From Kitagawia praeruptora (lineage: Eukaryota; Streptophyta; Magnoliopsida; Apiales; Apiaceae), in contig CM075346.1 in the NCBI GenBank assembly GCA_037693485.1, positions 91,494,501 to 91,558,500 on the forward strand: a stretch of 64,000 bases of DNA, given 5' to 3'. Of this stretch, positions 10,548 through 21,362 are shown in pieces. A model generated the notes under the pieces. The model searched no databases, was not told the DNA's origin, and saw nothing but the letters and a program-made list of their open reading frames with translations. The number at the start of each line of letters is the position of its first letter. The stretch's first letter is position 1. A program made the translations under genes and the position numbers.

Positions 10548-11332
10548 ACAAGTTTGGGTCCATGTGACTTAGAAACAGTTTTATCATAAACAACATGCTT
10601 GTCAACTTTCTTGGCATTAGTCTTCTTGTCACTGTTAGAAGTCTTAGATCCTGAGGCTTCAGACTTAGGTGACAGAGGTACCTTCCTAGCTTTAGGAGGA
10701 CTTGAAGACTTTGACCTGGTGTAGTGTGTGTGAGAATTGTGACTGATACAACCATCAATGAATTGCCTTCTCAGATTGAAACAACTAGTCATTACATTCA
10801 TATTGCATGGCATACAGTCAAATTTATCACAAAATGGTCCATCTCTATGTCTTAAAGGCACAGAACAATCATAGAAAGGTTTGGACACACTACCAACAGG
10901 TTTCTTGCATGCATGAGTTAAATGATTGGTACTGAAACAGTTCTGACAAGTTTTCCTAGGGGCATTAGGCATATAAGCATAGTTGTTATCCTTGTTAATC
11001 CCTAACTTGCCATTTCTGTTCTGTTTCTTCTTAGTCACTTTCTTTTCTGATTCACTCTTCCCAGCTGAAACAAACTTAACAAACTTCTTAGGTCTTGGCC
11101 TATCAACTACTGGCTCCTTGTCTTTTGACTTGACACTCTCACTCTTGGATGATGCTTGTTGTTCATTTGATTGTGCCTCATCCTCATCATTCAACATTTG
11201 TTTGATGAGTAAGGCATCCTCATCAATTTCAAATGTTGGTTCCTTAAAAATTGGATTTTCAGTCTTTTTCAAAATGTGAGGCACTTCCTCATGAACAACT
11301 GTGTCATCTTCAATGACAGCATAGCCTTTTCT
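10526..11332 (-). pseudogene. SIRE-A gag C-terminal extension with a second zinc knuckle
   Basis: It continues in the same frame as gag after the TAG at 11335-11333. It contains a CCHC knuckle, CQNCFSTNHLTHAC, near 10905-10950, in Lys/Ser-rich sequence. It ends in KLVWVPKEK just before the protease frame. The first ATG-like codon usually drawn (11284) is GTG, so this is not a separate gene but the rest of gag. Confidence 0.75.
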
Positions 11333-13027
11333 CTATTTAAGAGTGTCATAATCAAGTCCAATAGCAGCCTTGGGTTTTGCTTCAATTTTCTCACAGTAGG
11401 ATTTCACTAGACCAGATGATTTCTTGAAAGTTTTTAGTTTGAATTCATTTTCAGCTAATTCATCCCTAAGAGCCTTTTCAACCTTACTAGCACACAACAC
11501 CTTATTCTGCAGATATTCAACTTCTTTCTTAAGGTTTTCTGTTTGCATAGCAGTTAGCTCAAGTTCCTCATTCTTTTTTGTTAACATTTCATTTTTAGTA
11601 GACAGTTTAGCAATCTCTTCATTAGCAGCAGTCATACTAGTATGAATGTTAAACATTTCAACAGATAGTTGTTCAATCATGCATTTATACTCTGAAACAG
11701 ACATGTCTATAGTAGTGAGAGATGGTACCTGAGGGTCTGATGGAGATGTGTCATCCTTGGAATTGGCCATCAAGGCATAATTGCAGAATTCTTGCTCCTC
11801 TCCATCACTGTCAGAATCATCCCAACACTTCCCTTCAGCTATGTAGGCCTTACCTTGTGTCTGTTTTTTCAGAAGGGCCTCATACTTAGCTTCAAGCTCA
11901 AGATAATCTCTATCCTTCTTTTTAGGCTTCTTGCATTCACTGGCAAAATGCCCTAGGTCATTGCATCTATAGCACCTTACAGATGACCTATCCACATGGC
12001 TGGTTTTAAACTTATTCTTGTTTGGTTTCACAGGTGCCTTGCTTTTGTTGAATGAATGGTTTTGGGTTTTGGGTTTGAAGGGTTGATTCCTTTTGAATCT
12101 GATGTTTGGAAATTTTCTGGCCATGAAAGCATATGAAGTGTTTTCCATTCCATCTAGTTCTTCAAGAGTGTAAAACTCTTCTTCCTCCTTCTCCTCAACA
12201 GGTTCACTTACCTCAGGTTCAGTTTCTTCCTCTTCTACTACCTCCTCTATCCTTAACTGGCTTGTGGATGCTTCTAGTTCTTGAATCGATTTGTTGACAA
12301 TCAAGGCACACGATGTGTTTACCATTCTACCTTGATTGGCTTGGATAGCCCTTTTCTGAAGCAACTGAAGCTCATGAGTTTTTAAAACTCCATAGAGCAC
12401 ATCATATGTAACTTTGTTCAAATCTCTTTCCCTTAGAGAAATGACCCTTTGCTCTAGATGGTTTGGTGAGGATATCAGAAACTTCATGTTTAACTCCTTG
12501 GTACTGTAAACCTTCCCATTCATCTGCAACTCAGTAACTAGCTTGTGAAATCTCTCAAACATCTCAGTAATGCTTTCCTTGGGCTGTGCCATGAAAGCCT
12601 CATACTGTGTGACCAGTATTTGTTTCTTGTTTTCCTTAACCTCATCATTTCCTTCACACAACACCTCAATGTGATCCCACATTTCTTTGGCAGATGTACA
12701 TGATGCAATGTTTGCAAACATTGACATGTCCATGGAGTCAATGATAAGCAACATGAGGTGGCTGTCAAGAGCAACCTTCTCCCTTTCTGATTCTGTCCAT
12801 TTTGATGGATCCTTGGCCTCATAAGATCTTGGGATAGTTGTGGTTCCAACAGTCTTCTCTGGTATCTCTTGTTGTGGAACAAAAGGACCATTCTTGAGAA
12901 TCTCAGGATACAAAGGATGAGAGGCTTTGATGAACAACATCATCTTTATCTTCCAGAGGTTGTAATTCTCTTTGTCAAACTTAGGGACCTTCACCGTTCC
13001 TGTAGTCTTTGGTGTATTCGAACTCAT
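11333..13027 (-). CDS. SIRE-A gag (564 codons)
   Basis: This is the capsid/nucleocapsid polyprotein of a copia element. The start ATG lies 29 bases after the PBS. The N-terminal half has the copia gag core (KFDKENYNLWKIKM…, EMWDHIE, LVTQYEAFM, SITEMFERFHKLVTEL). An acidic stretch follows (EEVVEEEETEPE). The zinc knuckle CYRCNDLGHFASEC (CX2CX4HX4C) is near residue 352, and a heptad-rich region lies in the last 150 residues. It ends at an in-frame TAG; the same frame continues into a second knuckle, so the stop is probably a mutation. Confidence 0.9.
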   Translation of the reverse strand: MSSNTPKTTGTVKVPKFDKENYNLWKIKMMLFIKASHPLYPEILKNGPFVPQQEIPEKTVGTTTIPRSYEAKDPSKWTESEREKVALDSHLMLLIIDSMDMSMFANIASCTSAKEMWDHIEVLCEGNDEVKENKKQILVTQYEAFMAQPKESITEMFERFHKLVTELQMNGKVYSTKELNMKFLISSPNHLEQRVISLRERDLNKVTYDVLYGVLKTHELQLLQKRAIQANQGRMVNTSCALIVNKSIQELEASTSQLRIEEVVEEEETEPEVSEPVEEKEEEEFYTLEELDGMENTSYAFMARKFPNIRFKRNQPFKPKTQNHSFNKSKAPVKPNKNKFKTSHVDRSSVRCYRCNDLGHFASECKKPKKKDRDYLELEAKYEALLKKQTQGKAYIAEGKCWDDSDSDGEEQEFCNYALMANSKDDTSPSDPQVPSLTTIDMSVSEYKCMIEQLSVEMFNIHTSMTAANEEIAKLSTKNEMLTKKNEELELTAMQTENLKKEVEYLQNKVLCASKVEKALRDELAENEFKLKTFKKSSGLVKSYCEKIEAKPKAAIGLDYDTLK

Positions 13028-13055
13028 GATCGTTTTTCTGTTTTTGTAACAGCCC

Positions 13056-13067
13056 GCTCTGATACCA
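13056..13067 (-). other. SIRE-A primer binding site (tRNA-iMet type)
   Basis: The minus strand reads TGGTATCAGAGC two bases inside the 5' LTR. This is the usual plant copia PBS, complementary to the 3' end of initiator tRNA-Met. Confidence 0.9.
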
Positions 13068-13069
13068 CT

Positions 13070-14362
13070 TGTTGAGTATTGAATACGATAAAAGAATACA
13101 GAGGGGGGGTGAATGGATTCTTGAACTTTTCTTCTTCGAGTCTATGTAGCAAGAGTGTTTGTGTGTGCAAGATTGAAGGTGCGGATAAAGAATAACACAA
13201 AAACAATATCACTTTAATCTAATGTATTATTAGATAAAGGTTGCTACAATCTGTGAATACAAATGATAGTATTCTCAGCTTCGTTTTTCTCAGAGAGATA
13301 CAGCTTACAGTGTATGAAAAACTTGACTAACAAAGTTATAAAGTTAATTGACTAAGGAAGTGAGGCTGTATCCTTATAGAACATGGATACACCCTACTTA
13401 CTACAAATAAGGTAGCTGAACAAAAAACTTTCTAGTCTGTCTATCCTTTTTGAGTAAGTGTCCAAATGGTTACAGATTTGACTTTGCAAAGCCTGTTCAG
13501 ATCCACTTCTTTAGCCCCTTGTCTCTTCTATATCTCTCCAAGCTTCCTTGTATACTTTCCAGAGCACGTTACAGATTGTGGTCCATAAAGTGCATTGGCT
13601 TGTTGCAGGTTTCTGACTTGTACAATTTCTTCAGTATTTTGTCTCCAAGAATGTATTCGAGAAGTGACTAAGTAGTTGATTCGAGAACTAGAATTGACTT
13701 GATCGATAACTCTGAGTTCTCGAACACTGTTATATTGACATATCGAATTACTTCTCGAATAGCTCTTTTCTTCAGGATTCCTTGAGTTGTCGAATAGAAC
13801 ACTTGACTTGTCGAATCCTTGAGATATCGAATAGCTTTCTGAGTCTTTGAGATATCGAATGGAACTTTGACTTGTTGACTCCTTGAGAACTCGAAAACTA
13901 CTTTGACTTGTTGACTTCCTGAGTTCTCGAATAGAGTATATAGACATATCGAATCTCTGAGATATCGAATGAGATATCGAACAGTGTATTCAGAGATATC
14001 GAATAGTGTCTTTAGATATCGAATCTCTGACTTCTCGAATGCTGGACTTCTCGAATAGATAAATATACTTCTCGAATTGGTACTTAGGCAAATTCTTCAT
14101 TTCTTCAAATCCCAACTGTGATTATTTGACAGTCTTTATCTTCTTGCTTGAGGCATGAACCTTGGAACTTCTTTCAAGCATTATTCTAGACTCTATAAGT
14201 ACAGTTACACAACTAGGATTTGATGCCTACTGCAAGTACAATACAAACAGAAACTCTACAACTAGAGGTTCCCTCAGTTAAGAGGTCATGTAAGTAATTC
14301 AAAGCATTACAAACAATTAGGCTTGTTATTAGATGTATACAGGCATGCCTCTGTAACTAACA
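13070..14362 (-). repeat. SIRE-A LTR (5' LTR in element orientation)
   Basis: It is 1,293 bp and differs from 236-1530 by about 14 substitutions and small indels by my count. It carries the promoter for the element, presumably within the part holding the ATTCGA array (about 13654-14079). It is followed by the second ATGTT. Confidence 0.93.
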
Positions 14363-14367
14363 ATGTT
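14363..14367. repeat. Target site duplication of SIRE-A, right copy (ATGTT)
   Basis: It matches 231-235; host LTR sequence (GCCTTGCTTCG) resumes directly after it. Confidence 0.93.
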
Positions 14368-15850
14368 GCCTTGCTTCGTTATTTTCGTAAATTTGTTTAG
14401 TGGACAAAGTAGCGAAATGCTAACCACTTGGGGTTGAAAGTAACGGTTTTAATTTCTTGTTCTTAGTTTGAAAATCGTAATTATGCCCCTTTAAATCTCC
14501 ATTTTATTGTGGGCCATTGATTTCTAAATCATCATTTTAGTATAATTATAATTATAATTTCGTAAGTAGTCTCTTTAATTTCGTACTTGATTTACAAAAA
14601 AAAAAAATAGTTTTGTCAATTTCCAGGATTTTGTTCTTCTGTCTTTATTTTTGTTTAATTCGAAGCATAGTTCTTTTACTCTGTTCTCTCCCCTATTTTT
14701 ATTCACTGAACCCATCTCCCTCTTTTGTTTTCTTCTTCCCTCCTTCGCTGTAGCTATAAACACGAGCTCAATCTCTCTCTCTCTCTCTCTCTCTCCTTCT
14801 TTCTTTCCCCACATATACAACCCCCCTCCTTCCCCTGTTTTAATCGAACCCAAAAATCCACCGAGTTTTGTTTTCGTTTTGTTCTGAGTTTCGTTAATTT
14901 TCTGAGTAGATGAGTTGCTGTTAGTTGAATTTACTGAGTTTGTTTACCGAGTTGGTTCGAGTTGCTACTGAGTCGTTCGTTTTGCTGGTTTTGGTCTGTA
15001 TTTTTGTGTTGAATTCGCTGGTTTTCGCTGGTCTTTGTTCTGCGTTTGGTTGCTAGTTGCCTTCGTCTGTTTTTATGTTTAGTCTGCTTGTTTTACAATT
15101 TTGGTAGTTGAGTTTTCGCAGTTTGAGTTGTCCGAAAGCTGAGTTACCGAGTTGTTGAGTTCGTTGTTGGTAAATACAGAGATTTCTGGTTTTCGTTTTT
15201 TTTTGTTTTCTGGAGTTCGTTTCTGGGTTGCTTGTCGACGAATTCGCGTGTTTTACTGTTGCTGTTGCAGTTGAGTGTATTGAGTTTGTTTGTTCGTTCC
15301 TGGATTCAATGTTTTTCGAGGAGTTGATCTATTTATGCTGCGTTTCTGAGTCCAGTCCAGTTCATTGCAATTCTATTGATTATGTTGAGTCTGTGCTTTT
15401 GAATTAATTGTAGTTTTAATTGTGCTGTTTTATTCTGTTAACAATGAACTGTGCTGAGTTTTGGGTTGTTGGTAACTTTTGGCTAGTTTAATTTACAAAG
15501 CTCTCATGTTGAAATTTTTCTAAAATTTCTGTAAATAATTTCTTAGAATAAAATATAGTTTTAAATTTGAAAATAGAATTTTTAGAATAATTTAGTTCTT
15601 GTTATTTTCGCTTTTAATTAATCAATTTAGAAATTAAATAGTTGTTAATTTTCTTTTAAAATTAGTTTAAATTTTCTTTTAGGAATTAAATAGCATAAAA
15701 TCAAATTTTCACAAAACCGTTTGTTCTAATTCGCCTAAATTAAAAGTTAAGGTTTGCGAAAATAAAATTAGTCTCTGTTGATCGATATCTAAAATACTAA
15801 AACGAGATCATGCGCTTGCGATTTTAATTGTCATTTATTTTAGCACATCA
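14368..15850 (+). repeat. 5' LTR of gypsy-like element, second part
   Basis: It matches 37375-38811 in the 3' LTR and ends TTAGCACATCA. It contains a CT microsatellite (14772-14795; 37735-37758 in the other copy) and long T/G-rich transcribed sequence. Short open frames in it (for example the Ser/Leu- or Glu/Arg-rich ones across the CT tract) are artefacts of composition. Confidence 0.9.
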
Positions 15851-15856
15851 AGTTTT

Positions 15857-15875
15857 TGGCGTCGCTACCGGGGAC
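15857..15875 (+). other. Primer binding site of gypsy-like element (tRNA-Asp-like)
   Basis: TGGCGTCGCTACCGGGGAC begins six bases after the LTR end. It resembles the TGGCGCCGTTGCCGGGGA type of Athila/Tat elements with several differences, so the match to tRNA-Asp is partial. Confidence 0.65.
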
Positions 15876-16795
15876 TAATTATTTTTCGCGCCTTAATTTT
15901 TAGTTTTTCGGATTAGTTTTATTTCTTGCCTTATTTTTGTCTCGTTTTTTTAGGAAAGTTTGAAATTTCGGGAATCTTGTCACGGAGCTTGGAACAAATT
16001 GGAATTTTTGGAAGCGTGCTTTGGTAACCCGTATTTCTCTCTTTTCGTTTTTATTTTATTTTAAGAAAATAAAAAAAAAAATTGAAAAATCCAAAAAAAA
16101 TTAGTTGTAAATACATAATTGTTGCATCATGCATTTAATCACTTAAGGCACATCATCTAAATTTTTATTTTCTTTTTTTTAATTTTTTGTACCCTATAAA
16201 TTGTGGTGATCGCTGGAGGACCCAAGGTACGTTAAATTTTTCTTTTATTTAGATTAGAACACGTAGTATAGAGCATCCATAAGTGTTTATAGTTTTTATA
16301 TCTCTTTGTTTGTTGCATCATTTGTAAATAAATTTTAAGGGCAAGACCCACTTGCAACATGGGGGGAGGGATTTAATCACTTTTTCCTTGGCCCACAACA
16401 ATTAATTTTCAACATTTTGCATCCTCTAGCCTTTTAATAAAATTAATTAGACATTTACCCCTAGGATTTCGCGCTCAATTAGAAAGGTGCCTAAAAATAA
16501 ACGTAATTAAGACTTATTCACGACCTTCAGTGTCTAAGGTTTGCCTGACTGTTAAGATTCGGTGTCTAAGTGACGAGTTTGGCCTCTTGGCAATGCCTGC
16601 TCTAATCTGGCCGAATCGGTCTGAATAATTCTTAATTTACGGAATTTTTAGTGTGTCTTAACGTTATGAGCAATGTCTAGTTATTTTATTTAGGGAACCT
16701 AGGTTAGATTTTTCTTTGATTTTTCACCATTTATTTTGTATGTTTCATTTTTGCACTTACTTGCTACGTGCTTTTATCCTTGATCAATCTTTACC
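15876..16795 (+). other. Untranslated leader of gypsy-like element
   Basis: This is 920 bp of A/T-rich sequence with A runs near 16070-16100 and no credible ORF. It leads to the ATG at 16796. Confidence 0.5.
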
Positions 16796-17842
16796 ATGTC
16801 CATAGCATTTAGGGAGCGTTATTACCAAGGTTGGGATTTTGACGAGGAGTTAGCGGATAATACGATGTGGTGTGAGTCAACTAGGGAACCTAGTGTATAT
16901 AACGAGTCGTCTAGTACTTTTAGTGATTTGCATTATAGTGAAAACGATATTGCAATCGACTCTGAATTAGATGCTCTTACTAGACGACTCGAAGCTTTAG
17001 AAACCCTTAGTGGCCCTTTACACACGTCTTGGCACCCAAATTTCAACTCTCCAAGTCTCGATTTTCAACATGGCCCCGACTCTCAACAAGTCAACGCCAT
17101 GTTTCAACCAACCTCTCGAAATGACCATTTTACATCGTCTTCTAATTCCGGTTGGAGAGATTATCCCGATCTCTCATGGAACCAAGGTCATAGCTATCAA
17201 ACTCCGCCTCCACATTTTCAAGAACCGAACTCTTATCCAATTTCGAGTCAAGTTCCTTATTCGAGTTCAATTCAAACACCCGCCCACCCACCCGGATTTC
17301 TTGATTCGAGTAGGAAACTTGACACCTTAGAAAAGAGTATCGAGGCTTTATTGATTTCTCAAGCAAACTTCATGCGAACCATAACTTCTGATAGGCAAAT
17401 TTTGAACTCTAATGCTCAAGCCTTATCTAAGTTAGAATGTCAAGTGAATAAATTAGCCACCATGTGCGAGCATGAGACGATAACCACCCCGAATCCACCC
17501 GAGGTCAACCCTGAATTTTTTATCTCTCAAAGACCTATCGATACTTTCGATGATATCATTTCTCCTAGGTCTAATGTTCAAGTTGACACTCCTTTCGGTG
17601 GTGATTCACACGAAGAAGATTCTAATGCTGACATCATTCTTTCTCTAGGTCAAACAAAGAATCCCGATGATTCTGAGTTTGTGGCTTCACCTAGACAACC
17701 ATCATCTTCATCTAGTGAACTTTTCCTTTCATCTTCGAAACCTTTTCCCGAAAAACCCAAAGAACTTCATACTCAACCAATAGGAGCTAATCTAGTTAAG
17801 GAGGTTATTTCAAGGTCAAATTTGGACGATCATGAGATTTAG
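16796..17842 (+). CDS. Gag-like ORF of the non-autonomous element, first part (348 codons)
   Basis: It starts MSIAFRERYYQGW. The protein is rich in Ser, Pro, Asn and Gln, without a zinc knuckle. A helical stretch at about residues 180-225 (LEKSIEALLISQANF…ALSKLECQVNKLATM) resembles the segment of Athila-type gag that lies between capsid and protease. The frame ends at a TAG and continues open beyond it (next entry). No enzyme domain. It may be a trimmed gag C-terminus kept by the element, or a domesticated packaging protein; I cannot decide. Confidence 0.6.
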   Translation: MSIAFRERYYQGWDFDEELADNTMWCESTREPSVYNESSSTFSDLHYSENDIAIDSELDALTRRLEALETLSGPLHTSWHPNFNSPSLDFQHGPDSQQVNAMFQPTSRNDHFTSSSNSGWRDYPDLSWNQGHSYQTPPPHFQEPNSYPISSQVPYSSSIQTPAHPPGFLDSSRKLDTLEKSIEALLISQANFMRTITSDRQILNSNAQALSKLECQVNKLATMCEHETITTPNPPEVNPEFFISQRPIDTFDDIISPRSNVQVDTPFGGDSHEEDSNADIILSLGQTKNPDDSEFVASPRQPSSSSSELFLSSSKPFPEKPKELHTQPIGANLVKEVISRSNLDDHEI

Positions 17843-17866
17843 TCTCTTCTTAAACAAGATTTTCAA

Positions 17867-18298
17867 TTGCATTATGAGACCAATCGAGAGCTTCACGAAT
17901 CTTTTAAGGATTTGACCTCGGAAGAGGTGTTTGGAGAGATGAAGAATATTTGTTCCAAATGGGAAACCCAACATAATAATAGTTCTTGTGATCCTAATTC
18001 TGTTGGTAAAACTTTTTTCGAAGAGCCACCCCCACCCGTTTCTATTTCTTCATTTTCCACTCGTGCTCCATCTTTCATCGAAACTAATGATATTCATGAC
18101 CAACATCTTATCGTAATTAATTTGCTTAAACAACAAAAAAAAGCATCTTCGTGGTCTATGGATGAAGTTAGGAATATGAGTTTTATTCTTGCGCCTAATC
18201 GGATCGTTCGAGTGGTCTATGCTATTTTTGTGGGTGAGTTTCTGAAATATGTTGGTTGTATAACAAAAATAGTTTTTCCGAGAGCAGGTATTGGTTAG
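17867..18298 (+). pseudogene. Gag-like ORF of the non-autonomous element, second part
   Basis: It is in the same frame as 16796-17842 and separated only by the TAG at 17840-17842; the frame is open directly after that stop. It has an acidic helical start (LTSEEVFGEMKNICSKW) and a short hydrophobic C-terminal part. Function unknown. Confidence 0.5.
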
Positions 18299-19463
18299 TA
18301 AATATTTGTTTTGTACCTCCCATAGTAGAAGATAGGTATGGGGGAGGATTTGTGTGCGTGTGTGAGTTGTTTTCTTTCGTAGTTTTTAGAAATTTTTAGT
18401 CTCCGTCATCCCTTATCAGGTATTTCCTCAACTTTCTCCTTTCTCATTTCTCATTTCTCTTGCATTTGCATACATTGAGGACAATGCATGATTTAGGTAT
18501 GGGGGAGGTTTTTTAGTGTAAATATAAAAATTGAAAATTCCAAAAAAAATAAAAAAAAATAAAAAAAAATCACAAAAAGAGTTCTAATTTTATTCTCGTC
18601 TTGTTAATTGATTGCTAGTTGCTTGATGCACCCTTGCATGCTATGATAATCTTATGATCCATTAGCTTTTGTTTGAGAAGTGATTTGCTAAAGTTCTTGT
18701 TCACACACTTACACTAGCAAGGTGAAGCTAGTAGACTTATTTGAATTGTGCAAGAAATTAGAAGGTTATGATTAAGTGTAAGATGATTTGGTTTTCATGC
18801 TTTGAGTACAAGTAGGTGCATTGAGGATACCTTTACTTGAGATTGATTATGTTCTACCACACCAAGTGAGTTTTGAGCCTATATGCACATCTTTTACATT
18901 TATATTCGTTTGCTTGAGTGTCCACTTGTCATTTGCATTGCTAGCACTTGTTTGAGTTCTTTTTTGAAACACATGACATTGATTGATGATAAAATGATAA
19001 AGGCACTTAGGAATAACCTATATTTCCAAAAATATCCACACCATGCTTATGTGATCAATTAGTTAACCCTTTGAGCTTAATCATATTCTTTCGGTGACAC
19101 GCCACATTACTCGCCTAATACCTTTTTCTTGTATAGCCTTACGTATTCTTGATCCCAATTCGTCAAAGGCTAGTAGGAACTTGAGGGAGCAATAAGGTGT
19201 GTAAAATAGGGTTTACTTTTGTTCATAACTTTTGAGGAAATATATGTTGGTTACCTTGCTAGTCGATTTTCAACTTAAATCTAAAGGAGGATTATTGTTG
19301 CTTACATTTATCGTAGCTCTCATAAAATAGAGAAAAAATAAAAAAAATAAAAAAATGAAAAAAAATGAAAAAAATGAAAAAAAAAACATATGAGAGCATA
19401 CTTATGTTTTTTGTAATCCTCTTTCATTCGACTAGTCAAGTCCTTTTGTTGAAAATAATAATA
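18299..19463 (+). other. Non-coding tail of gypsy-like element with internal polypurine tracts
   Basis: There is no credible ORF. AGGTATGGGGGAGG occurs at 18334-18347 and again at 18495-18508, matching the start of the terminal tract at 20731. A-rich stretches lie at 18530-18580 and 19325-19385. Confidence 0.55.
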
Positions 19464-19471
19464 ATTGTGTG
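19464..19471. repeat. 8-bp target site duplication of MITE, left copy (ATTGTGTG)
   Basis: ATTGTGTG precedes TAGGGCTGGCAA and is repeated exactly at 20025-20032. An 8-bp duplication is the hAT hallmark. Confidence 0.92.
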
Positions 19472-20024
19472 TAGGGCTGGCAATTTCGGGTTGCGGGTCG
19501 GGTTCGGGTCGGGTCACCAGACTCGGGTCGCATTTTTGACCCAACTCGAACCCGACCCGAAAATTTAATGGGTACAGGTGCTCAACCCGAACCCGACACG
19601 AATGGGTTTCGGGTCGGTTTCGGGTAACCCGACCCGAAATTTAATTTTTTAAAATTTACAAAATAATATATATATAAATATTAAAAATAATATATATATT
19701 AAAAATAATATTTATTAAAAATAATATATATATATATAATATAATTAAAATAATATATATTAATTAAAAATATATATTAATAATAATAATAATAATATAT
19801 ATTATAAATAATATAAATAATTTATATATTAAAAATAATTATATATATATATATATATTCGGGTCAGTTTCGGGTAACCCGACCCGAACCCAACCCGATT
19901 TTTTCGGGTCAAGTTAGGGTCAACCCGAAACCGACCCGAACCCGAAAAATATAAACCCGAAACCAACCCATGCGGGTTGGGTTCGGGTCGGGTTCGGGTC
20001 GCGGGTCCAAAATTGCCAGCCCTA
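19472..20024. mobile_element. hAT-type MITE with CGGGT-rich arms, 553 bp
   Basis: The ends are TAGGGCTGGCAATTT and AAATTGCCAGCCCTA, a perfect inverted repeat. Inside, both arms are arrays of GGGTCGGGTT/AACCCGACCC units, and the centre (about 19650-19858) is an AT tract of TATATA/AATAAT repeats. The DNA could fold as one long hairpin. There is no transposase ORF, so it moves with enzyme supplied from elsewhere. Confidence 0.92.
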
Positions 20025-20032
20025 ATTGTGTG
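20025..20032. repeat. 8-bp target site duplication of MITE, right copy (ATTGTGTG)
   Basis: Exact copy of 19464-19471; the host element sequence GGGAGGTGTTG follows. Confidence 0.92.
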
Positions 20033-20744
20033 GGGAGGTGTTGTGCATGATATTCTTGGTGACTACTAGCTTTTGACACTTCACCTTATTGTGGCCTTTC
20101 TTGACATACCTTGCCCCTAGTCTCATTACAACCATAATAAAGACCTTTTGATTGTCATTATTAATGTATGTTGTGATTTAAGTTCGGATGATACCAAGTG
20201 TCAAGCATGCATTTGATTTTGTTGGAATTGAGTGATACACTTACCCTTGTTTTTGAGTGAATATTCTTTTGTGAGTGAAAGGTGAGGTATTGCTTGTTTG
20301 TTTTTTGCATAAGAGATCTCAAGTTTTGACTCTAAGGTGTGCCCTTGTAGACTTAGCATGGTTACCAATAATTTTTGCACTTGACATGAACTTTTAGTCA
20401 CTCTTGCATGGTTCTTTAAGTAGACTATGTGAATCCTTGTACTTTCCACACCAAGACTTTGCAAATTCATTTTGATTCTTAAGTTGATGTGTCATGAGAG
20501 GACATGTATGTGTGGTGTTGCATTGCCATGTAATCTTTTACACGAACTAGATGGATTTTATGGGTACATTCACTATAGGCCCTCACGAGACCTCACTCGT
20601 CCACTAGGACTGCCTAGGGGTTTAAAGGGCTTGTTGCATATGCCAAATGCAACTGTCACACCTACGAAAAGGAGTATAGGACTTTTTATCTAGATTTCCT
20701 TTTTGTTTTACTCGAGGACGAGCAAAAGATAGGTATGGGGCATT
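20033..20744 (+). other. Non-coding 3' tail and polypurine tract of gypsy-like element
   Basis: There is no credible ORF. The stretch AGGTATGGGGCATT at 20731-20744 directly before the 3' LTR is the likely polypurine tract. Confidence 0.6.
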
Positions 20745-21362
20745 TGATAAGTGCATATTTTTGCATATTTTTATTACCTATTTATTGCTTGAACTCATAA
20801 TTTAATAATTTATTTTGTTGCATTTCAGGAAATTCATAAATAAATAAAGAAATGGCAAAATAAAGAAATAAAGTGCAAGGAAGGGAAAAAGAGGAAGAAA
20901 AAGGACCAAAAAGAAAAAAAGGAAAAGAATTAGGAGCTTGGAGCAAAAGGAATATCTCAAGACAAGTGGAAGGTGGAGATCATCCCAACACACTAAATAA
21001 GTGTATGGCCAAGATCCACTCTACAAAGCTTAAAGGGGAAGGAAACAATTAGATGGCTAGGATTTCTCCACCACATTATGAAGGTGTAGGGCCAAGATTA
21101 ACCCAACACACCCCTAAACCCTAATTCTCATCCTATAAATACCCCATCATCCCCCTTGTAAAAAAAACAACTTAGAGTAGAATAGATTTTAGTGTAGTGT
21201 AGTTTTAGGGTAGATTTAATTTCTTGTTTTATAGTTCTAAATTTTGTAAACACTCCTCTTTTCATTAATGCAAATTTTCATTTTCTTTAAATTCTTGTCT
21301 TGCTCTTTCGTTTATGTTGCCTTGCTTCGTTATTTTCGTAAATCCGTTTAGTGGACAAAGTA
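20745..21362 (+). repeat. 3' LTR of gypsy-like element, first part
   Basis: It starts TGATAAGTGCATATTT. 21082-21318 matches window positions 1-235. It is interrupted after LTR position 618 by the giant-LTR element, 44 bp beyond the position where SIRE-A entered the other LTR. AAGTA at 21358-21362 is the left TSD of that insertion. Confidence 0.9.

Larger units (their letters stand above)
236..14362 (-). mobile_element. SIRE-A: complete Ty1/copia retrotransposon, SIRE/Maximus type, 14.1 kb
   Basis: The element has two LTRs of about 1.29 kb (236-1530 and 13070-14362) that start TG and end CA, and a 5-bp TSD. Reading the minus strand, the order is 5' LTR, iMet-type PBS (13067-13056), gag, second zinc knuckle, protease, integrase, RT, RNase H, a 0.8-kb spacer, a 4.8-kb third ORF, a polypurine tract (1545-1531) and the 3' LTR. 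The copia order (INT before RT), the great length and an extra 3' ORF point to the SIRE/Maximus lineage. I count about 14 substitutions between the LTRs (about 1.1%). In-frame stops at 11333 and 10272 and the broken ORF3 make this copy non-functional as it stands. Confidence 0.92.

Noticed and set aside
10495..10758. Third frame at the gag-protease border (87 codons) as a real product
   Set aside because: It overlaps both true frames, lacks any domain and starts without good context.
11333..11335. Programmed readthrough of the gag TAG (and of the TAG at 10272)
   Set aside because: The following bases do not fit the CARYYA-type context known for readthrough in plants and SIRE1, and each is one transition from a sense codon; simple mutation is likelier.
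14575..14913. Ser/Leu-rich and Glu/Arg-rich frames across the CT tract of the gypsy-like LTR
   Set aside because: They come from the CT microsatellite on both strands.
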